Below, piece by piece: positions 13,132 to 26,301 of a DNA stretch of 64,000 bases. The DNA lies in NCBI GenBank assembly GCA_905182985.1, contig CAJJDN010000095.1, positions 205,885 to 269,884 of the forward strand. Direction: 5' to 3'. The stretch's first letter is position 1, and each line of letters begins with the position of its first letter. Position numbers and translations under genes: made by a program. Origin of the DNA: Paramecium sonneborni. Lineage: Eukaryota; Ciliophora; Oligohymenophorea; Peniculida; Parameciidae. Under the pieces are notes generated by a model that saw only the letters and a program-made list of their open reading frames with translations, was not told the origin of the DNA and did no database searches.

Positions 13132-13944
13132 TCATGATTTATAATAAACTATGATATCATCAACTCCAAAGCTGCCATCACATGGATGTCTTTTATGATT
13201 AGCTTAAAATGATATAGTAAATTAATGTGATTTATGTTCCATAGTAAATTAAACAGGGATTCCAAGTGCAAATAAAGCTGGACAAGGATGTTCTGCTTAT
13301 GTGATTTCTCCTTAAAATACTTTAGTCCATGCAATTTTATTATCAATTAAAACATTAATGCTATCACCATTCCAATCTCCAAATACAGTTAATTCAGCAC
13401 TAATCCTAATATGATTATGTTCTATATTTGTATTATACGTTTTCTGTAGACTCGGTGTATTTACATTACAATTAGCTTCATGAATGAAATGATCATTTTA
13501 TGAAATGTTATCTATATCTGTATAATGGATTCCTTTAAGTTCACAATAAGCTTTATGAGGAATATTCCATCCAAGCATAGAGTTCCTATTTTCAAAATCA
13601 TCATGGTGTAGAATTGTCCAAGTTTAAACAAATCCAAATTAATTATACAATGTAGTTGATCTTATTGGACCAGATTATAATAAAATTGGACTTTCAAATA
13701 TTATTGGTTTATCTTCTGCTATTCCTTAAATATCGGCAGCAGATATATGATCAATTTCTGTTTTTTCAGCTTAGAATTCTTCTTCTAAAACTATTTTGTT
13801 TTTTTATTCCAAATAATAAGTGAATACATTCTTACATTTTACTAAGTAATCACCTGTAATTTAAGGAACTTTGAAATTTCTATTTGCCTTTATATTCTTG
13901 CAATTTACAAAATAAATCAAAACAAAAAGCAAATTTATTAACAT
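13132..13944 (-). CDS. secreted protein with C-terminal jelly-roll-like domain
   Basis: An uninterrupted 270-residue ORF starts with a clear signal peptide (MLINLLFVLIYFVNCKN). The mature part includes FVQTWTILHHDDFENRNSM, NDHFIHEANCN, and a C-terminal segment ISAELTVFGDWNGDS...GSFGVDDIIVYYKS. The pattern of a Trp-Asn-Gly-Asp turn, alternating strands, an HPCDGSFGVDD loop and a closing IIVYY strand is common to ciliate surface or secretory proteins with lectin-like beta-sandwich domains. Cysteines (C-E-L-K-G, EANC, HPC, RHPCDG) probably form disulfides. It should enter the secretory pathway; a role in surface or trichocyst biology is only a guess. Confidence 0.75.
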
Positions 13945-14188
13945 ATATATTATTAATAAAATTATATTTTTCTTTATTTTTCTCGAACATCAAATCGATA
14001 AGTGTTTTATACATATTCAGAAATTTTAAAATATACTAATATTCTAATAATATGTAAAGAATATAAACAATTATTTGAATTGATTTATTTTTATTATTTG
14101 AAATAATAGAAGAATAGGGGAATATGAATTTACAAATAAAGATTAAGTTATATTTGATATAGTTATTTATATAATAATAATAATTATT

Positions 14189-16758
14189 ATGAATTTGTTA
14201 ATTTAGGATAAAACAGAGTAATTTTCAATGCCTAATTTAAACTTTAGCATAAGTCAAATGATCAATTAAGCAACTTAAAAATAATAGTAATAATCTACAA
14301 CAGAATTTTTAACTCCATCAAAACATCGTTCAATGGAGCAATTATTGAAATCACCAGGAGTTTAGGAACTAATAAAAGATTCTATAAAAGCAGTTATAAA
14401 AAAGAAAGATTTTAGTCCAAAATTATTTACTTAATATAAATATGATCAATTAGATAGATCTGAGAGTCCAGCATAATAAATTTTACCTAAAATTGAGAAA
14501 GTGAATAATATACATGTTCTTAAATAAATATAACATGTAAAGAAGAAGAAATGTAAAAATTATAATTGATTATCATAGCAAATAATTAAGGAAATTCACC
14601 AAAATCTAAGAAATCAAATCATTTAAAATATTAATAAGGAAGGTTCATGTAAATATTTCCATAGACAGAAGGAATATCAACTTTGAATATTTCATCAAAA
14701 CCAATTCATATAATATGTATAATTAATAATAGATAATAGCAAGAAATAAATTTTAGGATTCTTTTTTGAATAATTCAATGGATAATAAGTTGGAGAAGGA
14801 AATTGTATAAAAGATAAGATTATAAATGGAAAAGCATACAACACAAATGGAGACTGAAACAGTTCGTACAGCAAAATAAGCAAGATAGAATTCATAATTA
14901 ATAAAGACATCAAGAAATATTAAAATAGAACCGATGGGAAATGTTCCTTAAGGTATATAATTGACTAATGGAAATTCAACAACAATGTAATTGCCAAGTT
15001 TAAAAAAGAAGAAACAAAAAAAATTTGATGGTATATATTATATAGATCCAAAATATCCATAAGATTAAATATTTTAAGAAAGATATGCATCAATGAGACA
15101 TTATTTTAATGTAATGAATTTATCAAATTGTCTTTTTGTTTAACCAAATTAAAACATATACAAAGCATATGTTGGTAAAGGTAATAATGGAATGTTGGTT
15201 CGATAGATTTTAAAAAGTAGATGGTGGTGGAGTATATAAGATGAATAAGAATCTTGTCATTTTGTTTGGACTTAATTAAAAGTTAATACAATTCATGAAA
15301 ATATGAAAGCATTAAATAGAAATCCTAATGATTCTATGAGTTGTTAAAGTGCTTCATCATCATTAACTACAATAGGATCAGTAAGTTTAGGATTCTCTAA
15401 ATAAGATGAATAGAGTGAAAATGAATAGATAAAAATAGACACAATATAGAAGATAAATAATTAGTGGAGTAAATTCCTTGTAAATGCAGAATTAAGATAA
15501 TTTAGTGCTATTCTTAATGCGTAAGGAAGATAATCTAAATTACTTACTTTAGAATAAGCTTAAGCAATTAAACCTAAGCTTTCTATTTATAATGAACCTG
15601 TTAAGGCACATAATCATTTAGAGAATAATTTTCATCTTGGAAATAAGAAAGCTTTATTTTATAATATGAAGGCATATTATGAATCTTAGAATTTTAATGT
15701 TTTTGAAAATCTACCAGTTACTTATCATGTGAAAAGTTTAGATGGACCTGAATATCATTAATTTATGGAGGCATATAAAGAAAGATAATAAATGATCAAT
15801 TAAGAAAGTGATGAAAAAAATAAACGTAGAAATATTTGGATTATAAAACCTGGAGAAATAACTAATAGAGGAAATGGTATTAAAGTTTCAGAAGATTTAA
15901 ATGAAATTCAATCTATTTTAAATTCTAGAGAAATGCATAAAAATGGAAGTTATAAAACCTTTATTGTACAATTATATATTGATAGACCTTTATTATATAA
16001 TAAACGCAAATTTGATATAAGATGTTATAGTATGTATGTGTCAATTAATGGAAATTAAAAAGGTTATTGGTATACTGAAGGTTATGTAAGAACATCTAGT
16101 AAAGAATTCACTATGAAAAATCTAACTAATAAAATGGTTCATTTAACAAATGATGCTGTTTAAAAGAAAGGAGAAGATTATGGAAAATATGAAAAAGGTA
16201 ATAAAGTTAGTTTCGAAGAATTTTCTATTTATGTTGAAAATCTTGGAGGAGATTTTAATAAAATATATGCAAAAATGAAAGTATTTCTTAAATATTTATC
16301 TTTAAGCAAATGGCAACAGAATAATTTAAAGCAGTTTATGGTAAAATAGATTAGAATAAAAGAGAAAATACTTTTGAAATTTTTGGATTAGATTTTATGA
16401 TTGATGATTCATTTAATGTTAAAATGATAGAAGCAAATACTAATCCATCGATAGAAATTTGCTGTCCATTATTATCTAAATTAATACCATAAATGCTTGA
16501 TAATGCATTCAAGTATAATTATAAATATTGAAGAATTGCCTTAGATCCAATCTTTCCACCACCAAATTTTTATAATCCAAAAAAGATTATTTGTGAAAAT
16601 TATCTTGAAAACAAATTTGAATTAGTATTTGATGAAATGACAGATGGACCACTCATTACTTAATCATAACCTAATTGTATAAATATTTATATCTATATAC
16701 ATTTTTAGATGATATTGGATTAATTGAAGAAGAATCTGAAGAAGAAGAACCAGAATGA
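14189..16758 (+). CDS. tubulin tyrosine ligase-like (TTLL) enzyme
   Basis: The start is at 14189 and the stop at 16756-16758. Introns include GTAAAAATT...CATAG (~14551), GTATTTCTT...TTTAAG (~16281), GTATAATT...TTGAAG (~16513) and a 32-nt intron near the 3' end. A long unstructured N-terminus precedes the ATP-grasp TTL domain: LKSRWWW (~15210), NIWIIKPGEITNRGNGI, FIVQLYIDRPLLYNKRKFDI, MVHLTNDAVQKK, and the Mg/ATP site MIEANTNPSIE (~16425). An acidic tail (EEESEEEEPE) ends the protein. TTLL enzymes add Tyr, Glu or Gly to tubulin and act mainly in cilia. All core ATP-binding and catalytic residues appear present, so it is likely active; the amino acid it adds cannot be told. Confidence 0.9.
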
Positions 16759-16912
16759 TTATTAATAATTATTATTATAGTGCAAATTACTTTATTTCAT
16801 ATTTGGTATTATAGTTGATAAATTATTTTTAAGTAAAACAGAAAAAAAATAACAGGATAATGATGTTTATACTAAACAATTAGTGTTACCCTCCTTAAAT
16901 TTTTATTAATCG

Positions 16913-19900
16913 ATGAAGAAAGAATCCAAGTATTATTTAGGAAGTTTACTAGCACCATATTATTATGAACATAATTCCTTTATTGAATTAGATCCTAATG
17001 ATTAAGCATTCCTTTGTCCATAATTAATTGATTTTAGCACTCCTATTTGTTCATTAAAAAATGAAAATATATCAACATACATAGTTACTAAAACTAAGAA
17101 TTTTAGACTATCTACTTTAGTTCTAAAATAAAAAAAGATTGGAAAACAAATTCATTACAAACCATTATAAATTCATGGAAGAATTTCTCATTGTTATGAT
17201 GAAATCTGGTGGTTCTTATTAACAGTAGATTATGTCAAAGTAATTGCAAAATAAGTGAATTTCAAATATCCAGACAATTTAAGATAAATAAGATTAGATG
17301 TCTATTTGAAATAGAATGCATTAAATGATTAATTTGATCTATCCAAATTTAATTAGAAAGCATTTTAAGATGGTTTTGTAAATAGAGAAAGATTTTCATA
17401 TGCAGAATCAGAAGAAGATTTAAATGTAGATTTACAATATTTCTCACGTTTATCATTATTGCTGTTATTTGATTTACTAAATCTATAAAGAACTATTCCA
17501 GCTATGATTAAATCAGATAAATATGTAAAGATATTTTTTACTTAATTGGAAAAGTTTCATTCTCTTTAAATGGGATAACCTCTTAGAATTGATTTAACTT
17601 TTAAGGATTTTTCAAGAGTAATCATTACAAATAATGAATATTATAGAAACTCATTGTAGAACTCAGCATTTTCTAATAAATTATATTCTCTTAAAGATTT
17701 TAAAAGTTCATGTCTCTTTTTATCAAAGAATAAATATTATACAAATGAAGAATCTCAATTTAATCCAATTTAATAAGAAGTACCTATATATTAGAATGTT
17801 TATTTTAAGAAATATATGAATACATTATTACATGAAATATAGAAATTTATTTCCACATCTATGAAACATGTACCTGAACATAAATAATAGAACTATTAGA
17901 AGTATTGTTTTGAATTATTATTTCTCAAATTAAATTGTACTTATCAATCATTATGTTAAGGATTTCATACTCATTAACCAAGTATTGATAAACTTAATGA
18001 ATTGAGATATAAAGTAGATAATATTGAATAATTAAGTGTAAAAACATTTCTATCTCTAAATGCTGAAAATTCTTCATTATATAAAGAAACTCAAAATCCT
18101 TTTATTTAAGTAATAGTAGGTGGAATAAATCATAAGAAAGAGAAAGAACATTTCGAATAATAGATTTCTTCAGGAAATTTATGTGATTGTTAAAAATATT
18201 AATAATCATTAAAATTATTAGAAATCAATAGAAGAGAATAGGTTTAAAAGATGATAGATTTTTGTTCAGGCAAATTATAAGTTTCTGAAGAAGTAAATGA
18301 AAATGAAATAAATTCTTTTTTAAATAGTAAAGATTAAGAAATATATGAACATGCTAAACCAAAGACTATGGTTTGTGATTTAAAGTAACATTAAAAATAA
18401 GCATTAACTTGGATGTTATGGAGAGAAGGTATGATTCCTAATCCTAAAAATTCTGAAGCAAAAGATAAAGGTTAATGGTAATTATCACCTTTATGGGAAG
18501 AAGTTTTATTAGAAAGTGGTAAAAAAATATATATGAATACATTTACTGGAAAAATCACTGATGAATTTCAATCCTATAATTCTACTAAAGGAGGAATTCT
18601 TGCAGATGAAATGGGATTAGGAAAAACTATTATGACTTTAGCTTTAATTTTGTAAACTTAAAAAAAAGGTAGAGTTACATTAATTATTGTTCCCAAATCT
18701 GTTTTATTATAATGGGAAGCTGAAATTAAAAAACATTCATTACCAAATACTCTTTAAGTTTTAACATTCTATAAAATGTCAAATAGAACTAAAAAAGTTG
18801 TTTTCTCTGATTATGATGTTATTTTAACAACCTATACTGTTGTAGCCTAAAATTATTCTAATTGGCTTAAAGAAAACGGTTTAGAAGATACTGAAATATA
18901 CCAAAAAGTAAGAAATAAACCAGATCATGAACCTAAAGAATAAAAAGAATAAAAGGAATAGAAAGATTAAAAAGAATATAAAGAATATAAGGATCATAAA
19001 GAATCAAAAGAATCTAAAGAATATAAAGAATCAAAAGAATATAAGGATAATAAAGAATCAAAAGAATCAAAAGAATATAAAGAATATAAAGAATATAAAG
19101 AATATAAAGAATATAAAGATCATAAAGAATCTAAAATTTCTAATGATACATAAATTTTAAATGATAGTTTTGAAATAGAATTAGATTCTTAAGATTTTTG
19201 TTAAAATAATGATTAAAGTGAAGAATTTAAATCTATTTTTGATTTAAAATCTTCTAAATATGAAAAATCTTAATTATTTGGTGAACCAATAGAAATAAGT
19301 TAGAATGATTATGAATGTGGAACAAAAACAAAGAAAAGTAATTAAGGCAGAATAACTAATTTATTTGACTTTACATATTATAGAGTAATTTTAGATGAAG
19401 CTCATAATATAAAAACAAAAAGTACTTTATAAACAAGAAGTGCTATGGCTTTGAAAAGTGAATGTAGATGGTGTCTAACAGGAACTCCAATATAAAATAA
19501 ACATGATGATCTATTTAGTTTATTATCATTTTTAAGAGTTGAAACCTTTGGTGAATAGTATTATATTTATATATATGTTTAATAGTTATTGGTGGAATGC
19601 TTATATTAATAAAGAAGAAAATGAAGAAGAATAACAATGTATTTTAGGAGAAATAATCAAACCAATTATTCTAAGAAGAACTAAATAATAGTTGAGTAAT
19701 CAAAATTCATTATAAATAAATGAATCTATTTGTTGGGTAAAATTAGAAAATAAAGAAAGAGCACTTTATGATAAATTTTTTGAAGGAACTCAATAATTAT
19801 TCAAAGTTTATTTAAATTCTGAAAAAAGTAGACAATTTGTTCATATTTTTCAAATAATAAATAAATTAAGAATGACATGTGATCATCCTTCTATAGCTTT

Positions 19901-20824
19901 AAAAGGAATTAATTTAGATACAAATTCTATTGATGAAATCAAATATTGTATCGAAAACTTTTTTGCTAAATAAAAATCAGGTGATTAAGAAATATCTGAT
20001 AAATAAAGATAATAATTAGTTGATTTAATATAACGTGGTAATTTAAATGATTGTACTCTTTGTTCTGAAGATGGAATAACTACATTTGATATTTCAATAT
20101 GTGGACATGTTTATTGTCATAAGTATTAATAATAAATATCTTTTAGTTGTTTTAAAGAAGTAATTGAAACTATAGGAGAATGTCCAACATGTTCTAAAAG
20201 ATTAACCTTAAAAGATATAATGAGTGTACAGAGTAATTCTATTGAAGTTTAAGAAATAAAAGAAACTAAATGGGGTCCTAGTAGTAAAATGTTAGCTGTT
20301 GTAAATGAAACTAAAAAAGTTCAACTAAAAAGAGAAAAATGTTTGATATTTACTTAATGGATTGAAATGATAAGGTTACTTGAAGAAAAATTTCAAGAAG
20401 AATAAATTTGGTGTTAAGTTGTTACAGGAGCTATGTCTGTAGAATAAAGAAATAAAGTAATACAATCATTTGAATAACATCCTGCTTTTACAGCTTTAAT
20501 TTTATCTCTTAGGGCTACATCTACTGGATTAAACTTAACAATGGCCAATCATGTATTCCTAGTTGATCCATGGTGGAATGTAATTTTATATTATATTATT
20601 GTTAGCCTGCCATTGAAGATTAAGCCATTGGAAGAGCTGATAGAATTGGATAAAAAAAATAAGTTAATGTTATTAGATTTCTTTGTGCAAATACAATAGA
20701 AGAAAAAGTTAATTTGTTGCATTAAAAGAAAAAGAAAATGATTAGAAAAGTCATAGCTAACGATTAAAAAAAATCATAAGATATTGATGACTTTAAGTTC
20801 TTAATTTTTGAACATCCAATATGA
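16913..20824 (+). CDS. SNF2-family ATPase with RING finger (RAD5/HLTF type)
   Basis: This protein has 1,285 residues after removal of two introns (28 nt at ~19560, 26 nt at ~20580); the coding length is then divisible by three. SNF2 motifs in order are [15 protein letters not shown] (~18595), [10 protein letters not shown] (~19390), [10 protein letters not shown], a RING-like CTLCSEDG...CGHVYCHK...CPTC (~20050-20200), CLIFTQW, and [20 protein letters not shown] joined to [21 protein letters not shown] between the two helicase lobes is the hallmark of RAD5/RAD16/HLTF/SHPRH proteins, which remodel DNA at stalled forks and ubiquitinate PCNA. A low-complexity insert sits just before the DEAH box (see the repeat entry). 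An ATG further upstream cannot be excluded. Confidence 0.92.
18940..19130 (+). repeat. in-frame K-E-x tandem repeat inside the SNF2 domain
   Basis: A run of degenerate 6-12 nt units (aaagaatat, aaagaatct, aaagaataa) encodes Lys-Glu-Gln, Lys-Glu-Tyr and Lys-Glu-Ser steps such as KEQKEQKDQKEYKEYK for about 60 residues. It lies in frame between the early SNF2 motifs and the DEAH motif. Such a microsatellite-like stretch is prone to length change. It should form a charged, flexible or single-helix insert. Confidence 0.85.
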
Positions 20825-21621
20825 TTTGATATTATTTGTTTTTAATAAACTTATATTAATCCAACCAATTTAAATTTTATAGCTTCTTTTATTTTAATTT
20901 TAGCAAAAATATTTTTAATCCTTTATTATAAAACCATATTCGTAATATTATTAATTCTATTATAAGTTTATATATATATTAAAATTTGCCTAACACTTTC
21001 ACTAATTTATTTCATATTATTAATCATAAATATGCTATAAATAATCTTAATATATCCTTGGATCTTAATTAATTATGCAATTAATTACAAAATAATTATT
21101 AAAATATTTACTAAATTTTTCAAGATTAATGATTTGTAATATCAATTATTAATTATTATTTATATATTTATTTTAATTATATTAAAATATAAAAAAATAT
21201 TCTCATATACTTAATGGAATTTTTAGTTCCATTTATAAAAAAAATGAATAATTTATCCTAAAGTCAGAAAATACTAAAAAAGTAGTCAAATAACAATTAA
21301 ATTAGCAAAAATGATTTAATAATAAACTTAATTGTCAATTATTAATCATTTTATCATTAAAAAGTTGATAAATAGTTTAAAACATTCACAAAAAAAAAAG
21401 ATTTATCCTTTATTTTTTGATAATAGCTTTTATTTGTTTTTTTTTCATTGTAACATTTAAAGAAATTTCACTTTTTAACATTATATCTTGAGGATTAGCG
21501 AGAAAATATCTAAAGGTTAAAAATAAATATGAAGATTATTACACAAATAATTATGATTATCATATATGCAATTTTTTATAAGATTAATTAATATTTTAGA
21601 ATATAATCAAAACAAGTTAAT
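20825..21621. other. AT-rich intergenic interval
   Basis: This stretch separates the 3' ends of two convergent genes (SNF2-RING on plus, coiled-coil on minus). It is extremely AT-rich with long A and T runs. I see no ORF with family features, no tRNA-like box and no repeated unit. It is long for this compact genome. Confidence 0.5.
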
Positions 21622-23865
21622 TCATCTAATAATATCATTTTCAAAAATGTTATGAGTAAGTTTATATTATTTTTATTCTTATTCTTATGTTGATTTTAAT
21701 TTTTCAATTTTAAGTTAAGCTTTTACTCTTTCTAATGCATATTCTTTTTCTAGTTTTGTTTTCTCTTCCCCTTTGGCTTAACTTAATTTTTCATCTCTTA
21801 GATTTTCATTTGCATGTTCCTCCATTAATAATCTCATCATATCTTAATTATGTTTTTAAACCATTTTGTTAAGTTAAATAAGTATTTGTGGACTTGGAGG
21901 TTCTGGTCGAATTGGTTCAGATTTCTTCTTAGCATCAATTTTTTTATGAAATTTGGGTGTAGTTTTATTAGCTAAATTTAAAATATTAATTTACCCTGTT
22001 ATTCAATAATAGGTGGTATTGGTTTGAGATCTATTTTTTCTTTGATTTAGATAGATTCAGGTTTTGCTGATTGAATTTTAGTTGGCCTGACAGAGAATAA
22101 TTTTTCTTACCTTTCTTTGGCTTAATTAGTCTTAGGTCTAGTCGATGAAAAAGTACGATAAGGATTTGTTTAATTAGATAATTTAGCATCTGGTTCAGTA
22201 ATACCTAATTATTTTTAAATTTCAGAAGGAGGAAGTTTGCCTTCTCTAACTTTTTCAAATTTCATCATAATCTCTCTTTTTTATTTTTCTATTTCTCTTC
22301 TTAAATTATGCCTTTAAGATAATAATTAATCAAGATCTTCAGAGAGTTTATCTGCTCTTTACATTTTTTCAATAATTTTTTCTTATAATTTTTATTTATC
22401 ATACTCTTATTTTCTCATTATTCTTTCTACATTTTCTCTTTTATCAAAACGTTTTAAAATATCCATAGTTTTCCTATCTTATAATTATTCATTTCTTTCC
22501 TCTTAAATTTTATGTAATATTTCTTCTTTATCATTTATTTTTTTAACTAATTCTTCTATTCTTTATTTGTTATTTTCTTCATTTAATAATAATACTTATT
22601 TTCTTTATTATTCTTTCTCTTTCTCTAATAATCTTTTCTATTCTTTTTCTTTTTCTAATTCTTCTTCAATTTATTTTCTTCTTTCTTCTGCTTCTTATAT
22701 TCTTTTTAAATATAAATTTTTCTTTTCTTATTCCATTTAATTATTTTATTCAATAACCTTTTGAAATAATTCAGAATGTTTTTCAGCCTCTTTTCTTTAC
22801 TATTCAAATCTCTTTTTTTTTTCTTCTTCATATTATTTTTATTTAATTTCACTTAATTTAATTTTTTTATCAAAATCCTATAAATATCATGATTATAATG
22901 TACATCTTTTAATTTTTATAATTCAGCTTCATTACGTTATTTAGCTTATTAGATTCTTTCTTCATTTTATAATCTAGCTAATTCAGCTTCTTATTTTTTT
23001 TTTAATTTTTATTCTTCTAATGCTTTTCTTCTTTAATCTGCTTTAAGTTCCATTTCCTATTTTCTTTTTTCTAACAAATCCTATTAAACTTTTTAATTTT
23101 CTTCATTTTATTTTTTTAATTTTTCTTAAATAGCTTTTCTTTCTTCATCCTTTTTTTTTGCTTCTTCTTCTCTTTCTTTTTATTTTAATTCTTCTAATTT
23201 TAATCTTTCCTTATCTTTTAATTCCATTTCTTTTAGTTTTTATCTTTATAACTCTTCTTCCTACTCTCTTTTTAATTATTTTTCTAATTCTTTTTATTTC
23301 TTTAATTCCTCTTATTCTGCCCTTTTCTTTTATAATTCAAGATCTCGTTATTATTATTTAGCAATTTCTTCAGCTTACTTCTTTTCATTTTCTAATCTTA
23401 TTTCTTACATTTTCAATTCATATTCAAGCATTCCTTCTATTTCTTTTTACTGTTTCTTCTTAATTTTTTCTAATTATTATTTTTCTTTCTCAACTAAAGA
23501 GGAAGTTTCTTATTAACCATATTTTGATATAACTTTACTCTTAGATAATCCTTCGGCACTCCATGCCCCTTTAGATAAGATTAGTTAAAATTACCAATTT
23601 TTTCATCTTCTATAACAATATGTCTCTATTTTATAAGTTCTTCAAATTTCTTTTCTCTTCTTTCTTCAAAATGTTTATAAAATTGATCAATTCCTTTATG
23701 ATCTAGATTTTTCATTTTGTATCTTCTCTGAAACTCTTCAAATGGAATTTTAACAATTTCATTTGGTTATATTCCTTCTCTTCTACATGCCTCAAGAGAT
23801 CTAGGAGTGTTAATTTCAGGTGCATTAGGTTAATGAAAACCGAAATCTTATAATGAAACTTTCAT
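21622..23865 (-). CDS. coiled-coil protein with SLEACRREGI N-terminal motif
   Basis: The start ATG is at 23865 and the stop TGA at 21622-21624. The N-terminus contains INTPRSLEACRREGIQPNE followed by FEEFQRRYKMKNL and FYKHFEERREKKFEEL. This 'SPRSLEAC...GI.P.EL' arrangement recurs at the start of many coiled-coil proteins in ciliated organisms. The central ~450 residues are an Arg/Glu/Lys/Gln-rich helix (RRKEE-type), probably a long single coiled coil. A 23-nt intron (GTAAATTAAT...AATTTAG, ~21971-21993) joins exons near the C-terminus. It is probably a ciliary or cortical structural protein, by inference. Only 31 bases separate its start from the stop of the next gene. Confidence 0.7.
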
Positions 23866-23896
23866 TTTAAAATAAATATATATATAACACTATTGT

Positions 23897-26224
23897 TCAT
23901 TATTTCTAAATCTTATCTTCTTCATCTGCTAATTAAATAGATTCATCAATATCCTAAGTAAGACTCTTCTTTGTAATTTCCTTATTTCCAATTCCTACAT
24001 AATAATCAAGAAATGTCATATATCTAGTTCTTTCTTCTATAACAGATTAAGCCTTAATAATATTATAAAATAATTACTCCAGCACCTCCATAATGTCCAC
24101 CATCATTAATATCAATAATAAATGGATGATCTCCTATGATTTCAACTTTTTTGGACTTAACTGCAATTTATTTCAATTTTTCTGTATATTTTAATACATT
24201 CCATAAAGGTGCTCTAAAATCACCAGTTCCAGCACTAATATAAATAGCAGGATAAACTTATGATTTTAAATTTTCATATGGAGAATAACTAAGAATAGTA
24301 TCAAATATTTTTTTATCATTAGGATTACCGAATTCTAAATAATCTGATTTAGTTAATGGTAGATTTTCATCTAATAAAGATCCTAACACATCTAAAAAAG
24401 GTGAAAGCATAATAGCACATTTCCAAAGATCAGGTCTCATATTTACAGCTGCTCCTAAAGTTGTAGCACCAGCAGATGCTCCCAATCCACATAATAATGA
24501 AGGATGTGTATAACCTTCTGCTATTAAATATGCTGCACATCCAAGTAAATCTTCTATACTTTTTATTTTATTCTCTTATATTGCTTATCTATGCCAATCC
24601 TTTCCTCTCTCATTTCCACCTCTTATATGTGCATATGCTAATGTCCAACCTTTCTCTAATGCATTCAAATATACTATATTAAAAGGTATTTCTTATGGAA
24701 CACCATAAGCACCATATGAATGTAATAATAATTTATTTTATCTATTCTTTTATAAACCTTTATGATGTACTAAAGTTATAGGAATCTCTGTTCCATCTTT
24801 ACTTGGAGCATAATATCTTGTACAAGTATACTCTTCTCTTTTAAATGGTTTACCTGTAAGATTTGCATCTTAAAGTTTAGATAACTATTTTTTTTATAAG
24901 TTGTATTAATAGACTTAGTCATAAACTAAAGGAGTACTCAAATGAAATTAAAATATATCACTCTTATAATTATGATTTACTCCAGGTTCTATTGTAGCTC
25001 CCAATACTTCATTTTCAACTTTTTTATTCAAAAAATATTAAGATTTATCATTTTTTATTACTCTATCATAAATATTTCTTAATAGATTTTTCTTGTTTTT
25101 TTAATGATCTGTATAAACCAAAGAAGGAGGAATATATAAATTATAAGTCTCTTTATTTTCCAAAGATATTACTTTTATAAAACTTTCACTCTCTTTTGTG
25201 AAGTATAATACTAAATGTTAATGAAATAGATCAACTTCTTATAATACTTCCCCTTATTAAGGACAATAAAAATCTATAAAACTATCACCTTCTTATTTTA
25301 ACACTTTATAATCATAAGAATTCTTATTCGTCAATATATATAATCCATGTTTCTCATGATGATGAACTAAATTTATTGCATTCTCCTTTCTCGAAAATAA
25401 TACTTACACTTTCTTTGGATTATCACGATCTATCAAAATGACTTCATTGCTTTACTTTGTTTGACTTAATAAAACAAAATATTTCCCATCTTTAGTTTAT
25501 TGCAAATCTAAGTAAAATTATTCATCTTTCTCTTCAAATAATAATTCATCATCTTCTTAAGTTGTACCCAATTTATGTAACATCAATCTATAAGGTCTGA
25601 ATTTATCATCATATTAAGTATAAACTAAATGTTAATTATCTTTTGTAAATGCTGCGTCAAAACAATCAAATAACTTTGTTCTAAACACTCTTTCATCATC
25701 TATATATTTCATTAACCAAACTATATCCTCATTATTCAACAAATCTATCCCAAATGCTATTAATTTATGATCATCAGATATCTTTAATTTTGTTAATTTT
25801 AATGTTGCATGATATTGTTTCAAAAATTAAATTTTTCTTAAATCTAATACTACTTCTTTTTCACCTCCTTTAAGAGATCTCTCAATTATCTAATAATCAT
25901 TCCCAGTATCAAAATATGCAAATCTTCCATTATATTCATATTCATCATAAAGTTCAGGAATATCATGAGTTCTTCCATCTTTTCTACCATAAGAAATTTA
26001 GTAATAATCATTAAATATTTCTTTTATTTATGGTTAATCAAAAAATGAGTTTTTTATTTTAGTTTCATTATCTATAAGAGGTTATAGTGACTCTGGACTA
26101 TTGTTATAAAATTAACATACTTTGATTTCAAATACCAATAGTGATCAATATATTATCTACCATGAATTAATTTAGAAGCTTCTTTTATGAGTCGTGAGAA
26201 ATTCAGACCTCTTTTAATAATCAT
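23897..26224 (-). CDS. oligopeptidase B (prolyl oligopeptidase family S9A)
   Basis: The protein has 759 residues after two introns (23 nt at ~26108, 25 nt at ~24063) are removed. The N-terminal beta-propeller half includes SYGRKDGRTHDIPELYDEYE. The catalytic half shows YYAPSKDGTEIPITL, HSYGAYG, YAHIRGGNERGKDWHR and the nucleophile elbow GASAG, followed by NMRPDLWKC...LSPFLDVLGSL and LEFGNP as in oligopeptidase B. The His loop is INDGGHYGG. These cytosolic serine peptidases cut small peptides after basic residues. It has no signal peptide, although a basic N-terminus (MIIKRGLNFSRLIKEASK) could act as a mitochondrial presequence. Confidence 0.92.
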
Positions 26225-26301
26225 TAATATTTAAATTAAGTTAAAACTTTCTTAACCTTTTTTTTAAATTAATTACAATTTTATATCTAAATATAATTCG
26301 T

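Noticed and set aside
18927..19160. Possible CRISPR-like or satellite array
   Set aside because: The units are short, degenerate and in frame with the SNF2 gene, so it is a coding microsatellite.
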